Shown here: positions 34,484 through 46,734 of the stretch, piece after piece
Layout: every line of letters starts with the position of its first letter
Position numbering within the stretch: the stretch's first letter is position 1
From: Dolomedes plantarius
Lineage: Eukaryota > Arthropoda > Arachnida > Araneae > Dolomedidae
Reading direction: 5' to 3'
Length of the DNA stretch: 64,000 nt
Assembly (NCBI GenBank): GCA_907164885.2
Contig: OU015501.1
Span: 27,858,132 to 27,922,131 of the forward strand
Notes under the pieces: generated by a model
The model's database searches: none
What the model was told of the DNA's origin: nothing
What the model saw: only the letters and a program-made list of their open reading frames with translations
Made by a program: the position numbers and the translations under genes

Positions 34484-35570
34484 AGGGAAAGCCATTTTAA
34501 AACTCCCTGGTCTCGAAAACTATTTTTGTGGTAGAATACTTTTTAGCACCTAAATCACTAAATGGAAATAAATTTCAGCAAAATTTAAATATGGTGTAAG
34601 CACATTTGTTTTCCATCATAATTGATCTTGAGCTCTTACAAACTTAATATTTAAAATGTATTTTCCTCATGCATAGATGGGAATTTCAGCATTTCAAGCA
34701 ACAACAGGTTACTCTATCTCTAAATCGGAAATACTATTGGTGCTTCTGAGTTTTAGCGTTTCGATCACTAAGCAATTTTTAGATCTCACGAATGAGAAAA
34801 TGTGAAACGTAGCACTTTATGAATTTTCACGGGAGACATTAAACGATATAAAACGCCCTTATTTAAAAATAAAAGCTGATATGATACAGAACTGATGTGA
34901 GGTTATCAAACATTTTTTTGGACAAGGAACAGGATAATTTTAGAAAATACACTTGTTTTCAAGAACACTGGAGATAAATTTTTTCCCGCAGATGACCTTT
35001 ATCACATAATTAAAGCGTGAGAAATAACGAGATATCTTTCTATGGACACCAGGAAATGATAACTGTGGAAATCCCACTTTAAAGTGCCTGTTTACGAATT
35101 TCACATACAGAAAAAAATCAATATCAGCATGTAAGGAAGACTGAGGTGTAGTGTAACATTCCAAAGTTAAAGAAGAAGCCTTTCTGCTAATATAATTGAA
35201 TTTGACCTAAACACAGTAATGTAATATATGAGGATATATTTTTTATTACAGCAACATATTTCTATCATATACTATCATATATGCAAAATTTAAGGAATAT
35301 CCCAATTTTTAAAGTTTTAACATGAAATTAACGCAACAACTTGTGACGCATTTGCCTTAATCAAGGATACTGAGTTAGAAGCAGGTGCTATATAAAATTC
35401 GTCAGAGATCGTTATTACTACGAGGTCAGACGCAGCGTCATAGCGAATAAACGATAAAAACATAAGTTGACGAATTCTCTCCAATTTTCCGAACTTTGCT
35501 TGTCAGACTTTGCTTGTCAGATGGGTGAGTTTCGTCCCGTGTTGCAGACGAGATAGCCACTGGGAAACAT
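34425..35570. other. TA/GA microsatellite and unrecognised sequence
   Basis: TA followed by GA repeats at about 34440-34481. The rest is AT-rich without a recognised gene. Confidence 0.4.
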
Positions 35571-35930
35571 TTAGACGAGTTTACACGCGGTTAAATCTTT
35601 GGGAAGCTGAAGGAAGGGCGAAGTTTGAGGATTGTTGCCACTGAATTCAGTGTCACCCCTATTGTCATCTCGCGGACATGGATGGGGTTCCAGACGACAA
35701 GTACAGCTGGGCGAGGGGCTGGGGATGGTCGACTGCGAAAAACAACGGCCAATGATGACCGCTTTATCGTTGTTCAAGAGATCGTCAGTGGACAGCGACA
35801 GCCATTGCAAAGCAACTGTAAAGCAGTTCCGGAGGTTTCGTGGTTTATACTGGCCAGACAACCCATCGAGATGGGATGCTTGCCCAACGGTACGCTGTGT
35901 ACCGTTGACATCTGACATAATTAGGGCATA
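35571..35930 (+). pseudogene. Tc1-like transposase, N-terminal fragment
   Basis: In one frame from about 35576 it reads EFTRG then KLKEGRSLRIVATEFSVTP and VISRTWMGFQTT, the two-part HTH of a Tc1 transposase. A frame change leads to CPTVRCVPLTS (about 35890-35920), matching the R(R/P)PV.C.PLT segment that follows the HTH. No catalytic part and no terminal repeats were seen. It resembles the transposase at 61893-62917 more than the one at 26513. Confidence 0.7.
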
Positions 35931-35977
35931 AATCCTGTTGTGCTGAGAAGAACAAAAATAGTTAGAAATTTTACACT

Positions 35978-36562
35978 TTAAGGGGGTCCGGGACACATTT
36001 TGAAAAAAATTTTATTTATTGAGTTAAAATTTTGAATTTTTTTGTGATGGTTAACCATATAATTTGTAAACAAAATCACATCATAAAACTTCTCAAAATG
36101 TTTTTAAAAAATTTTAAAATTTAAAATTTTTTAAAAAAGTGGGGTAATTTAAAATTGTTATAACTCGAAATATTATTTGTCGAATTTCAAAATTTGTTCA
36201 TTAAATTAAACAGAAATATATAAGTTTTAATTTTAAAATTTGCTGAATCAAAATTAAAGTAAAATAGTTGAAAAAGACATGTTCCAAGTTTCAACCATTT
36301 ATCTTTAACGGTTCATGACTTATAACAATTAAAAGACGAGACATGGGGAAAAAAACCCATCATGCAGAAAACGCACTTACAGGTTTAAAACAACGATTGA
36401 CTACTATTAGAATGTTGCAAAAAAAATAATAATTTCTCCTGTTCTAATTAAGATAGAAACATGATTTAAACGCTCATTTTAAGCGTAAAACAACACAGAA
36501 ATTTTTAATGCAATAAATTTTTTTTCGAAAATCGAACATTTTGTGTTTCTGGACCCCCTTAA
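35978..36562. mobile_element. TTAA-flanked inverted-repeat element, family 2 copy 1
   Basis: The left end TTAAGGGGGTCCGGGACACA and the right end TTAAGGGGGTCCAGAAACAC (minus strand) form a strong inverted repeat. The interior is extremely AT-rich with self-complementary AAATTTT runs and has no ORF. A second copy in opposite orientation lies at 40701-42859. Confidence 0.75.
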
Positions 36563-37312
36563 TCTAAAACAATTAAATTTTGTTTTAAAAAGTTCGTATG
36601 ACAAAATATTAGGATTTTCGTAGATAACTAAAAACTATCAATAGAAATTTTACATTAACTGGATTGCATTTTAAATGTTTTGAAAGACAAATTGTGGATT
36701 ATTGTAGCTATCCGAAGATACGAGAAAAGAAATTTTGTTCTTAGACTCAACGCAATCGGGTTTTTTCTTTCATTTGCGGTATAATCACGCGAACTTGCGA
36801 CACTATCATAAGACCTTATCATACGATATTTCTGCAGCTCAACTTCCATAACTAATTCAACCTTTTTATCATCGAAAGCGTCTGAAAACAAATATGAGAT
36901 AAGATTTATGAATCAGAAGCTTGGAAATTTTTTAGTTTATTAATATCCTTTCTTTACATCAGCTCGGATATCTCTCCCAGGACATTATATTGCACTAGAA
37001 GGAAGGTTTTACATCTTTTCACTGTCACGAAGTTGCGAAATATTCTCTGAATTTCGAGATGCGAAGGGAATTATTTCAAGTAATCGATTTATTTCGAGAC
37101 TTGTGACTACAAGGCAACCATATCTAGAAATATGAAAAGCATTTGAAGGAAATGGACCACTAAAACGTCTTAATATTATTTTTATTGCCCACTCTAACAT
37201 GATGTTCTATCATTCAGCCATTACAGAAGTGTTTGATAAAATTGAAAGTTTGCCCCCTTCTTAATGAACTACAAAAAATTACATACAATTTTGTCAAACC
37301 CTTAATTCCAGT
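36563..37312. other. Unrecognised sequence
   Basis: No gene or repeat recognised. Confidence 0.4.
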
Positions 37313-37480
37313 AGATGACCGAATGGCTAGGGCGCTGGCATTCGGTCCAGATACTGGGGGTTCGAGTCCCCCTGTTGGCATGGATGTTTGGAGCCGTTCG
37401 GAATCGGCTTTAAACTGTAGGTCCCATCTAATTAGCCCTCGTGTAGCAAAAAGTTGGCCGTAGCACTCCAAGCCAAACGT
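37313..37480 (+). mobile_element. tRNA-derived SINE, head and part of body
   Basis: GAATGGCTAGGGCGCTGG is a Leu/Ser-tRNA-like A-box region. GGGGGTTCGAGTCCCCC is a perfect T-arm with a consensus B box. The 5' and 3' acceptor strands do not pair, so it is not a functional tRNA gene. The TAAACTGTAGGTCCCATC body that follows supports a SINE. The 3' end and target duplication were not determined. Confidence 0.65.
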
Positions 37481-37784
37481 CAGACCTTTAAAATATTTTT
37501 TGAAAATCTCGTTAGATTTTCGTCTAAAATTTGTGAATTTTGTGCCAGGTGAAAAGGTTCTAACAGGGCCGCAGTCGAGCAACGCGCCATAATTAATCAT
37601 AACTACTGCTGAGTATATATGGGAATTTCTAATAGTAAGTGTTCGCAAAATATTATATATCATACATGTGTAACCAAAGAGCTTAAAAAATAGACTAATT
37701 GGTTTTTGAGAATTGTTAAAACTTGAAATTCAAATAACTGAAACACGAAATGTAAAATTAAGAAAAGAATAATAAGTTGAATGG

Positions 37785-38010
37785 GCCGTGGCGGCCTTGT
37801 GGTACAGCGCGCTGGTTTTCGGTGCTGAGGGTGCTCAGATTGAATCCTGGCGAAGCGCCACTAAAATGCCTCCGTTTGTGTCGTCCCTTCATAGGGGGCA
37901 AAGCTGGTCTGCCTATATGGCGCCCCCATAATAAAATAGCCAGCATAACTGCGGTGAATTATAGGTGAATGTCTTCGCGACAAGTGCCTCCGCATTAAAA
38001 AAAAATAATG
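37785..38010 (+). mobile_element. tRNA-derived SINE with 10-bp target duplication
   Basis: The head GGCCTTGTGGTACAGCGCGC contains an A box and GATTGAATCCTGG a B box. The body continues through GCGCCCCCATAATAAAATAG and ends in CGCATTAAAAAAAAATAATG. It is flanked by AGTTGAATGG at 37775-37784 and 38011-38020, an exact duplication. A 5'-truncated relative lies at 14694-14815. Confidence 0.85.
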
Positions 38011-38140
38011 AGTTGAATGGCATTTCTTATCAGTGGATGCCTTACTATAATCATCCTAAGAAATTTGAACTAAATCATCCTTAAGAGACATTAGCTACAA
38101 TAAAGTTTTAGTACGCGTTCCTTTAAAGCTAAATCTAAAG

Positions 38141-38605
38141 CAGACATACTCAGCATTTTTTTCTCTTGGGCCTTGTTCATATGTTTGCTACGTTACGTGG
38201 GCCACAAAATAGTACACTATACCTTAATATAATAACGTAAAAAATAAATGTATTCAAACATTTATTTAAAAATGAGCGTGAATTTTTATGTTGAGACGAA
38301 CTTTGACTATTTTAGACAAATAAGGTCTATACTTGCTACATGTTACTCTCAATATGTTATGAAGATAAGAATAAGCAAAGCCAACTTTACTTACGTTCTT
38401 CATATATTTTATTTTGGAATTGGATGATTCCCAAAGATACATTGATGCGAACAACATGAGCAGCAGGTGGCTCATTTTTGTACAGTTTTGTTTTTTCAGG
38501 CACTTATTTCCAAAATGATGTTTACAAAAGCTTCTGCCTGGTAATGAGTGTGAGTGTCTCGAGCCGCACATAAAAGCATGGTGGGCCGCAGTTTGAGTAT
38601 CCCTG
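38141..38605. mobile_element. Short non-autonomous hAT element
   Basis: The left end CAGACATACTCAGC and the right end GAGTATCCCTG (minus strand CAGGGATACTC) form a hAT-type inverted repeat. GGGCC lies in the subterminal regions. Flanks are ATCTAAAG and CTCTACAG (6 of 8). No transposase was recognised. Confidence 0.65.
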
Positions 38606-38659
38606 CTCTACAGGAATTTTTTTTCTCAGCTGAGTAGATCTGCGCCCTTGTCTTTTAGT

Positions 38660-38742
38660 CCTCAATAACTCTTATGTGATTTTTTAATACATTGTCCTCA
38701 ATAACTCTTATGTGATTTTTTTAATACATTGTCCTCAACTAA
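38660..38742. repeat. 41-bp tandem duplication
   Basis: GTCCTCAATAACTCTTATGT followed by GATTTTTTAATACATT occurs twice in a row, differing by one T, and then GTCCTCAA starts a third time. Confidence 0.8.
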
Positions 38743-39541
38743 TAGGACATTAGGTTTCTCAGAATTAATAAAAAAGTGACTGGAAAGCATTTTGCATTGC
38801 ACCTTTTCAATTTCACGGCACATTACTTAACACTCGATTACTAACCTTGTATACATGAGATACACGGCAACTATTTTTGCTGACTGCAAGTCCATCCGTA
38901 GAGATGGAGGCTGGTTCCCCCGCCTATCTTCCTAGCAGGAGGGGTGCTAGATGTCAGTTTAGTTTTCGTTCTTATAAAGTAAAGGTTATTGACATCACCA
39001 GCCTTTTATCTCTCAGATACGACGGACAGCAGATTCGTACGTATTTTTGATCAATCTGATTTTTTGTTTTATAGCTGTATTTTTGTGGATTGTTGTTGAT
39101 TCCAAAATGCTTTATTCAACAAATTTGGAAATTTATGCTGGAAAGCAAACGGACGGGCCCTACCAATTGAGCAACAAGAGAACGGACATAGTAGAAGATT
39201 GATTACTCCCATCACTAACACCGGACGTAATATCACTGCTGATAATTGGTTCAGTGATGTCTCTCTGCTCCAAACCTTATCAGAAAATTTTTCCGTAAAT
39301 AAAAGGCAAAACAATGCATACCTCTAGTTATTTACCCACCTTTTCCTTGAAATAATAATGTAAAAATTGATATATCATGGCTTTTGTGTCATGTATCTCA
39401 CAGATACGACAACAGTAATGATGTAAGTTTTTTGAGGATAGTAATTGAGTGTTAATTTAAAAATGTTTCAATAACTATCGAGATGTTTGGGTCTATGACA
39501 AAATTCTCACTTCACTGGTAGATGGAAGTTTTCGCGTACAC
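38743..39541. other. Unrecognised sequence
   Basis: No gene or known repeat was recognised. An 81-codon open frame on the minus strand (39069-39314) matches no family I know. Confidence 0.4.
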
Positions 39542-40415
39542 CAGGGATGACTAACTGACGGCCGGCAGGGCTTTTTAACCTGCCCACGGCAATAAAGCTA
39601 TTGTGAAAGAATTTATTGTTATACTATTGTTGAAATACTTCACTCACTAATTTCATTTTCAGCATCACTTGCGTGCTAAAGCAATGAGTACAAGGAATGA
39701 AGTAGTATTACAGATAAAAATTTATCTCACCTCCTTTGTGATTCATCATTTGAAATCGACGTTGATTTTACTGACCTTGTTGCCTCAAGTGTCCACCCAC
39801 AAACATCTCATTGAATTTTTTCCACATTCTGATTACAAAGAAAACCGATTTTATGTTTTGTTATATAAGCATATATTTGTGGATCAAACTTGATTAAATT
39901 TTGTAAAGAAAATATTTTTTTGTTAAAATTTTCTGAAATAAATATTTTATTTTTTCACAAATCAGGTGTATTTTTATAATACGTACAGGAATTTCAAAAA
40001 CAAAATACGTTTCAAAACTGCTTCTTTGAAGTTATTGGTTGCAAAAGTATTTTATTTTACAAAGGTGAGTTTTGTAATTTTCACATTTTTTACAAAACAT
40101 ATACTCATTTTGATATCTTAAAAATTAATTTTTTTACTAAGCAAACATTTTTATCAAAAATGCAATTTTCTGAAAAATGAATAATAAAATTTTCCTATTT
40201 TTATTAGGCTGTCTTTTTTGAGGACCCTGTATTTATTTATATGTATTTTAAATAATTTAAATTTAAATATGTAAAATTATTTTAACGTTAAAATTTGATA
40301 TTTGAAGCAGGCAGTTTCGCCCTCAGAACCGCAGACATTCGACATTACAGTTGGCCCGCCGTCATTTATATTTTTATCAAATGGCCCTCGGATTGTTTTG
40401 AGTTGCTCACCCCAG
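39542..40415. mobile_element. Non-autonomous hAT element with exact 8-bp target duplication
   Basis: Starts CAGGGATGACTAACT and ends AGTTGCTCACCCCAG, an imperfect hAT inverted repeat. Flanked by GCGTACAC at 39534-39541 and 40416-40423 with no mismatch. GGCCGGC/GGCCCGCCG subterminal blocks are shared with other hATs here. Short frames inside (about 39670-39890) may be remains of transposase but are not convincing. Confidence 0.85.
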
Positions 40416-40700
40416 GCGTACACTATATATCAGGCGTGGCCTAAACTGCAGCTCGGCTTTTTACCACTTTCTTTGGGGCTCTCCTCTAGAATTTTGGAAA
40501 CTTGTGCCAGAATCAAAGTACCCAAAATAACCTCTATTTTTGGTACAACATGATCTGTTTTATCGATGTGAATCCTCGCATTCTACATTTAGGTTGATAA
40601 AAATAAACAATACTCGATGTTGACAAATCAACAATTTACTGAATTGTTATGAACTGCAACAACACAAAGTATCCCAGATTTGAATAATTTTGCAAAACTT

Positions 40701-42859
40701 TGAAAGGGGTTGTAATGACGCGCCTTCGAATTGTATGAAAGATTATATTAAAATTTGATAAGTTAAAATGATCGAAGGCTTCACCATTACATTTATTGAT
40801 AGGGATGGGAACGCCGACTTAGAAAGACAATTTAATTACAGAGGAGAACGGTCTTTTTTTGTGACTTAGGCAGGATAAGATGTTTACGACAGCGGTTTTT
40901 GCTTGTGGGGTTCTGATTCCAGACAAGATAAGCGGGGGATTGGAGCCATGGCTGACACTATACCACAATACTTCTTTGTAGAACAATTTATGGCAGACAG
41001 GGTGCAGTGTCGGACCGCAAGTGACATGGGAGGTCTGGGAATTGATCTGATGTGGGTGTGTACAGTTTGAGAGAGGTATCCAATCAGAAGGTAAAAGTGA
41101 TGGCCAGGCAAATAAGAATATTTCAGTGTCTGGAATTGCTGGAGGATTTTATGAGAAGGCGAGATCAAGGCAGAGAAAGGGGATGAAGAATTATTATATA
41201 TGATGGGCAGAGTGAGTTTACAAGTTGGTTGAGATTTTTGTCTGGTGAAGCTGAAGGTTCCCCGCACCCCTGAGTTTAGGAGACAGTCTTAAATTTTGTC
41301 GGGTTGAGCTGAAGGTTCCCCGCAAACCTGAGTTTGAATTTCGTTGGATTGAGTTAAGATTGTCCCACATCACTCTGTGTACTGAGTACAGGAACTGAGG
41401 AGCGACTGTCGCATTACGAAGAGAAGTGTTCCCCATCTCGAAGGAAATAGTGAGAATCCCCACGACGAGGAAGTACAAAGTACCCGAATTCTAATTGAAG
41501 CAAGCTAATCGAGTTGAGACAGTGCAGACACCCCGCCATACGACGAGAAGTGTTCCCCAGCTCGAAGAAAGATGTGACCGCCCCATGCCAAGGAAGGATT
41601 CTACCCACGGACCCCAGCGAGGCGAGCAAACCTAGTTAACGGTCATCGAATATCATCAAATCTGAGTGAGTGGTTAACATTCTTTGACTTGTTCAGTCCC
41701 CATGTTTTTGAATGAATTTTTGTGTAGTTAGAGCAGGAGAGAATAGAATATATATTTGGTTAGAGTAAATCATAAGTTTTGATTTGTGTCGATACGCTCC
41801 CTGATTCTCGCAAAGTAGGATAAAATAAATGAGTAAATTGCAAAGTGTGCATGTTGATATAATGTTAAAAAAACTTGTAAATAATACATTTGTAAATAAA
41901 TTAAGATTTTTAAAGTTTAAATTTAATTAGTTTGTTTTTAATTATTGTTATTTGTTTGTGGTCTTGAAAGAAGAGTCAATTTAAGGTCAAGGTAAAGTAC
42001 AACTTGTTCGTATGCCAATTATATGTCTAGAGCTTTGGGTTGCATTAAAAAAAAATAATATTACACAACGCACCCAACTACCTTTTATTGAAATAAATAC
42101 GTACTAAACCACATAATTACGAATCACGCCCAGATAAATAAAATAAGGACAGACATCACAACAGGGGTCCAGGACACAAAATTCTTCAAATTTTCGAAAA
42201 CAACTTAATTGCATTAAAATTTTTCCGTTCTTTTCCGCTTAAAATGACGTATAAATCATGTTTCTATCTTAATTAGAACAGGAGATATAACTTCTTGTTT
42301 TGCAACATTCTAATAGCAGCCAATCTTTGTTTAAACCTTTAAATGCGTTTTTCTGCATGATGGTTTTTTTCACCATTTCTCGTCTTTAAATTATTATAAG
42401 TCAAGAACCGTTAAAGATAAGTAGTTCAAACTTGGACCATGTCTTTTACAATTTTTTTACTTTAATTTTGATTCAGAAAATTTGAAACAAAATATTTACT
42501 TTTGAAAATATGAGTTTTAAAAATGACTTACACAATTTTTGTAAAATTTTTACTATAAATATTTTTAATTTTTTTCAAACTTAATATTTGAAAAAACGCT
42601 GAATCAAAATTAAAATTTACATATTTCTGGTTAATTAAATGAAAAAATTTTGAAATTCAAAAAATAATATTTCGAGTTATAACGATTTTAAATTACCCTA
42701 GATTTTTAAAATTCTAAATTTTTAAATTTTTAAAAAAATTTATGAGAAGTTTTATTATGTGATTTTGTTTACAAATTATATGGTTGACCATCACAAAAAA
42801 ATTCAAAATTTTAACTCAATAAATAAAACAAATTTTAAAATGTGTCCTGGAGCCCTTAA
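40701..42859. mobile_element. Family 2 TTAA element copy 2, split by a long solo LTR
   Basis: The body at 42164-42859 is the reverse-oriented counterpart of 35978-36562, ending GGAGCCCTTAA. Its left terminal repeat is cut within GGGGT: the outer few bases (TGAAAGGGGT, 40701-40710) lie on the other side of a 1453-bp LTR. The remaining GGGGTCCAGGACACA continues the repeat. Confidence 0.7.
40711..42163 (+). mobile_element. Solo LTR of a long-LTR family, copy 1 (1453 bp)
   Basis: Starts TGTAATGACGCGCCTTCGA and ends GACATCACAACA. Flanked by exact GGGGT duplications at 40706-40710 and 42164-42168. Shares its first about 150 bp (GATCGAAGGCT, TTTGTGACTTAG) and last about 200 bp (TTGTTCGTATGCCAA, AGCTTTGGGTTG, CACAACGCACCCAA) with the LTR at 51120-52688. 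No internal coding domain, PBS or polypurine tract was found. The orientation given is arbitrary. Confidence 0.75.
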
Positions 42860-45800
42860 AAAATTATTTGACATATCATAATTATTTAACAATTTAGAGA
42901 TATTAATTATTATATCAACTGGAGAATGATATATTTAATAAAAATGTTAGTAAAATCAATGCTAAAAATTTCTTTCATATCAAATATAACCTTTTTATGT
43001 TTTTGGCTCTTCTAAATATCAAATCCCAGATGAACTGACACATATAATCTCAGATGGCTTGTTTGTCTTGGCTACTCTTGCTATATATAATAAATTTTTT
43101 ACATTGCCTCGAAGGCAGAGGGTTTAACGCTGTAGTTTTAAAATTTTTACCCTTTATAAAATTTATCACATATATTCCCTACGAATAATTTAGAATTCAT
43201 CAACTGACTTCAATTTATCTACTGTACTGTAATACAATATTGTTTCTCATGCAGGTAATAAAGAGGAACTGACATTCAAATGCCTACGATAATCTACCTC
43301 TGGCTCTGATAACGATACTCTTTTGAAGAATATTTTCGTTGTGAATTGTTAAAATTATTTAAAATATTAAGAGCGAAGTAAATTTTAAAGAAAAACGAAG
43401 TTTAATTCAGAAGAAAATTCGAAATACATCTTCCTGAATGGCTACACATATAAATGGGAGGGAGCCAGAAAAGTATCCTAATAATTAAAGCGTTTGTAAC
43501 GTACCCTCCCTCATAGGTTTACAATTTTGGCTGATTTCAAAACTCCTGGGATTAGAGGCTGGGACTTCCTGTAGCCAGACTGACTCGATTAGCCATTAAA
43601 ACATCATCGAAAAAATTCCTCCTGCTTATCTCACCTTCTATCACTGAATTTAAAATGTATTCTATTGATAAAAAGAAATCCTACCAAAGCAGCCTGATAC
43701 AGGTAAAATGTAAAAGAACACTATTCAAGCTCACACTTGAAACATGGCAAAATATGGCAGTCACAGATACAGGCAAATGGTTTAAAAAGTGTGAACTGAA
43801 CAATGATTCCAATCGATTTCTTGGGCGATGCTAAAACAAAAATTTTTCTTGTACTGACATGTTAAACTTCTCTTTATAATCCCGCCTCTTACAGCATTAA
43901 GCGAGTTTTGTTTGTTATCAAACACAAACATCTTTCACCCCTAAAAAAAAATTTAAACATTATACAACTAGTGAGGCAATAATTACAGTTGCAATGTAAG
44001 AGGGTTTTTTTACTTCTAATTTTAGACCATTTGTTTACATTTTATCGAGGTCTACGGCTTCTTTTTGTTGACGACTCTAAATCTTTTTTCAAAAGGCTTC
44101 ACAGAGGAGTTAATGACTTCATGAATTGATACAGAGCTCAAAAATTCTTCAAATGCTGCAACAACTCCATTGAGATGAATCTCGTTTGATAAGTTATGAT
44201 TACACAGATAAAATCTTATTTATTATAAAAATAGTTTAAAAGCAATTTAGTTTAAACTTCGTACTTGATAGAAATCGGGAGCAAAATGTTACAATATGTT
44301 GAGACACAAAATTTGCTTCGTTTATAATTATATTAAGAATACAAAATCATAAAACATGTCTACAGAATAAGCATTTTTTTAGATACTAATACTACAGTTT
44401 TTATTTGAGCAAAGTGCAATTTAGCTCATTATTCTTCTCTCGCAAACTTTCACATTAAATAATTAATTTATTTAATTAACCCTGCGAAAGCAGTTAGTCA
44501 GCATTTTAAGGTCAGTGGATATATGTATGTGTTATAGCTTTTTGTGTTGTTACCATCAAAATTCTATGAAGATGAACAATTTTAAGTTCTGTTGTAATTT
44601 TTGGGCTTATTTCGAGAAAAGGTAAGATACGGATAATTTTAAGAAGATTGCTTTTAGGAAAATAATTTAAGTCGGAAACGATAAAAGCAACTTATGGTCA
44701 TCCCAATTTGTTTTAAGAATTTTATCCGAGAAAGAAACATAAAACTCATTTTTTAAAGGAAATAAAAAGAAGGAATCTAAATGTATTTAAAGTTAGTAAA
44801 ATAGGAGTTTTAATTTTAGGTTTAGTTGTAAAAGTAATTAATTTACAAAAAAGTTAAAAAAATGTAAAAAACTTTGGAAAAGTTATGGTTTGCCAAGAGT
44901 TTCGGATTTGACCAGAAGTTGTGAAAGTAGTGGTTATCTGTAGGTGCTTGAATTTCAAAGGTAGTAATACAGTTAGTTTTATTTTTTTTCTTGGGGGCCC
45001 AGGGTTGCCCAATTGTCGGCATATCTGTAATGTCCGGCCGGCGCCCAGTCCTATATGAAACATCACCGAACATGGGAAATTAACCTTCGGCTGTGTATAG
45101 AGGAATTGCTACGCGGCGCCAGTCTTCGGTGAATCAATGGCCGATACACGAAAGTGGAGGAGGCCGAGGGAAAATATAGTGGCATTCTTAGCTCCTGAAA
45201 GTCGTGCATTTTCAAAGCATGTATTAGATGAAAAAATAAGTTGCACAAAACAGAGATTACAATAACAGAATCTAAAAATGTTAAAAGCTGCGCCTCAAAT
45301 CTGTAACATTACACGGAGATAGCGTGACATCCTCTCGAATGATTCTACAAGTCTTCTGAAAGGACAGATTGGGAATGAAACAGGAGGAGGTCAAAGGACT
45401 CTCCGTGATAACGGATAAGCGCAGAAGAATGACTACGGTAAGAATGTAAATATGAAATAGAGGCCATTTACACATTTCCTTATCAAACACTTCAGTGGCC
45501 AAAGATAAAAGCTTAAAGCAATTTAAATAAAAAGGTACCTTTATGCGATTTGCAGAGCTAAAAATATGAGGTATTCTCACTGCAAGAAGTTTCATTCGCT
45601 ATTTATAAAAACATTATTTCTTCTCCACCAATTAAAGGATTTATAAACAGACAAAGTTAAAAACAGATGCAGCTTTAAAATTTACTCTATGGAGTTTTAA
45701 AATTTAAAATTTATCTTTACAAATCGTCTGTCTCTTCCCCTGTATGTAACAACTATAACTACAAAAGTGTGAAGCCACTTTTAATTTTCCGTTAGTAGTG

Positions 45801-46072
45801 AAGATTAAAAACATTCTTTCCGTAAGTAACTGTTCGACTTATTCGTACTTCGCACCATTCTGAAATAACGTTCAGAGTTTTTTCCCCTGAGGAAGCGAAA
45901 CAGAAGGATTATAAATATACTCCAGCATTTGTTTTTTACAATGGCCAAGAAATATACTCGTTTCTGCGCATCATAATAAGGAAACATCTTCACTTTTGGC
46001 TGTTATTCCTGGTGCCACATTTCAAATTATTTATTAAAGCTCAATAGCAAAGTTAATCTTAATGCTCAAAAC
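42860..46072. other. Long stretch without a recognised gene
   Basis: AT-rich sequence. A GC-richer block at about 44990-45200 stands out but was not assigned. Minus-strand open frames at 44843-45595 are short, overlapping and unrecognised. Confidence 0.4.
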
Positions 46073-46734
46073 CGGGGGTTACCCAACTTATTTGACCTAC
46101 TGCCCTCTTTTGAGGAAAAAAATCACTCAACTCCTCCCTCCCTCCATGGTAATTTTCTTCCTTAGGCAAACAAACAAAGATGCAGTAATAAATTTGCTTC
46201 CTTTTATGTATCTATACTTCTACCTATGTCCTTCAACATAGCAAAGAAAGATGCCGTAAATAAGACACCTTGAAGTTTGAAATTATAAAATTATTAATTA
46301 AAACCAAACATAGTAACATTTACATTACAAACAGAAAATTAAGATAATGAAGGATAATATTAAAGTAAACATTACGAACAACCTTAAAACTAATCCTAAT
46401 GAGAAAAATGAACTTCGTGTGCTGCTGTCAATTTATTAACGTTTGACTTTTTTTTGTGTGTCGTCAGCAGAATTTTAAATCATCGCGATTAGCTACTTGT
46501 AGTCGGTTTCTGTTTTTAGTAAGTAGATTTATAACTACACTGAACCCATGTTCCACTAAATAGGATAAAGGAAATGCAATTAAAAACTTATAGCCTATAA
46601 TCCAGGATAAAGTATCGGTATCAGTTTTTGCAGCAACAACTGTTGGTAGCTGTATTTAAATTTAAACTTACCGCCCCCCTGGATCATTCTAACGCCCCGC
46701 CATGGGGCAGAATCGCCCACTTTAGGAAACCCTG
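46073..46734 (-). mobile_element. hAT deletion derivative with C-terminal transposase remnant
   Basis: The left end CGGGGGTTACCCAAC and the right end CAGGGTTTCCTAAAG (minus strand), with flanks CTCAAAAC and CTCTAAAC (7 of 8), indicate a hAT. On the minus strand at about 46560-46470 the frame reads VEHGF-like sequence then a LLTKNRN segment and ANRDDL. These are pieces of the hAT C-terminal dimerisation domain of the SCAND3/ZBED5 type. The rest of the gene is deleted. Confidence 0.75.

Noticed and set aside
37313..37390. Functional tRNA gene with perfect T-arm
   Set aside because: The 3' acceptor strand has no complementary 5' partner. A SINE head fits better.
44843..45595. Cluster of minus-strand ORFs of 60-104 codons
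   Set aside because: They overlap in different frames, lack known motifs and have no consistent codon pattern.
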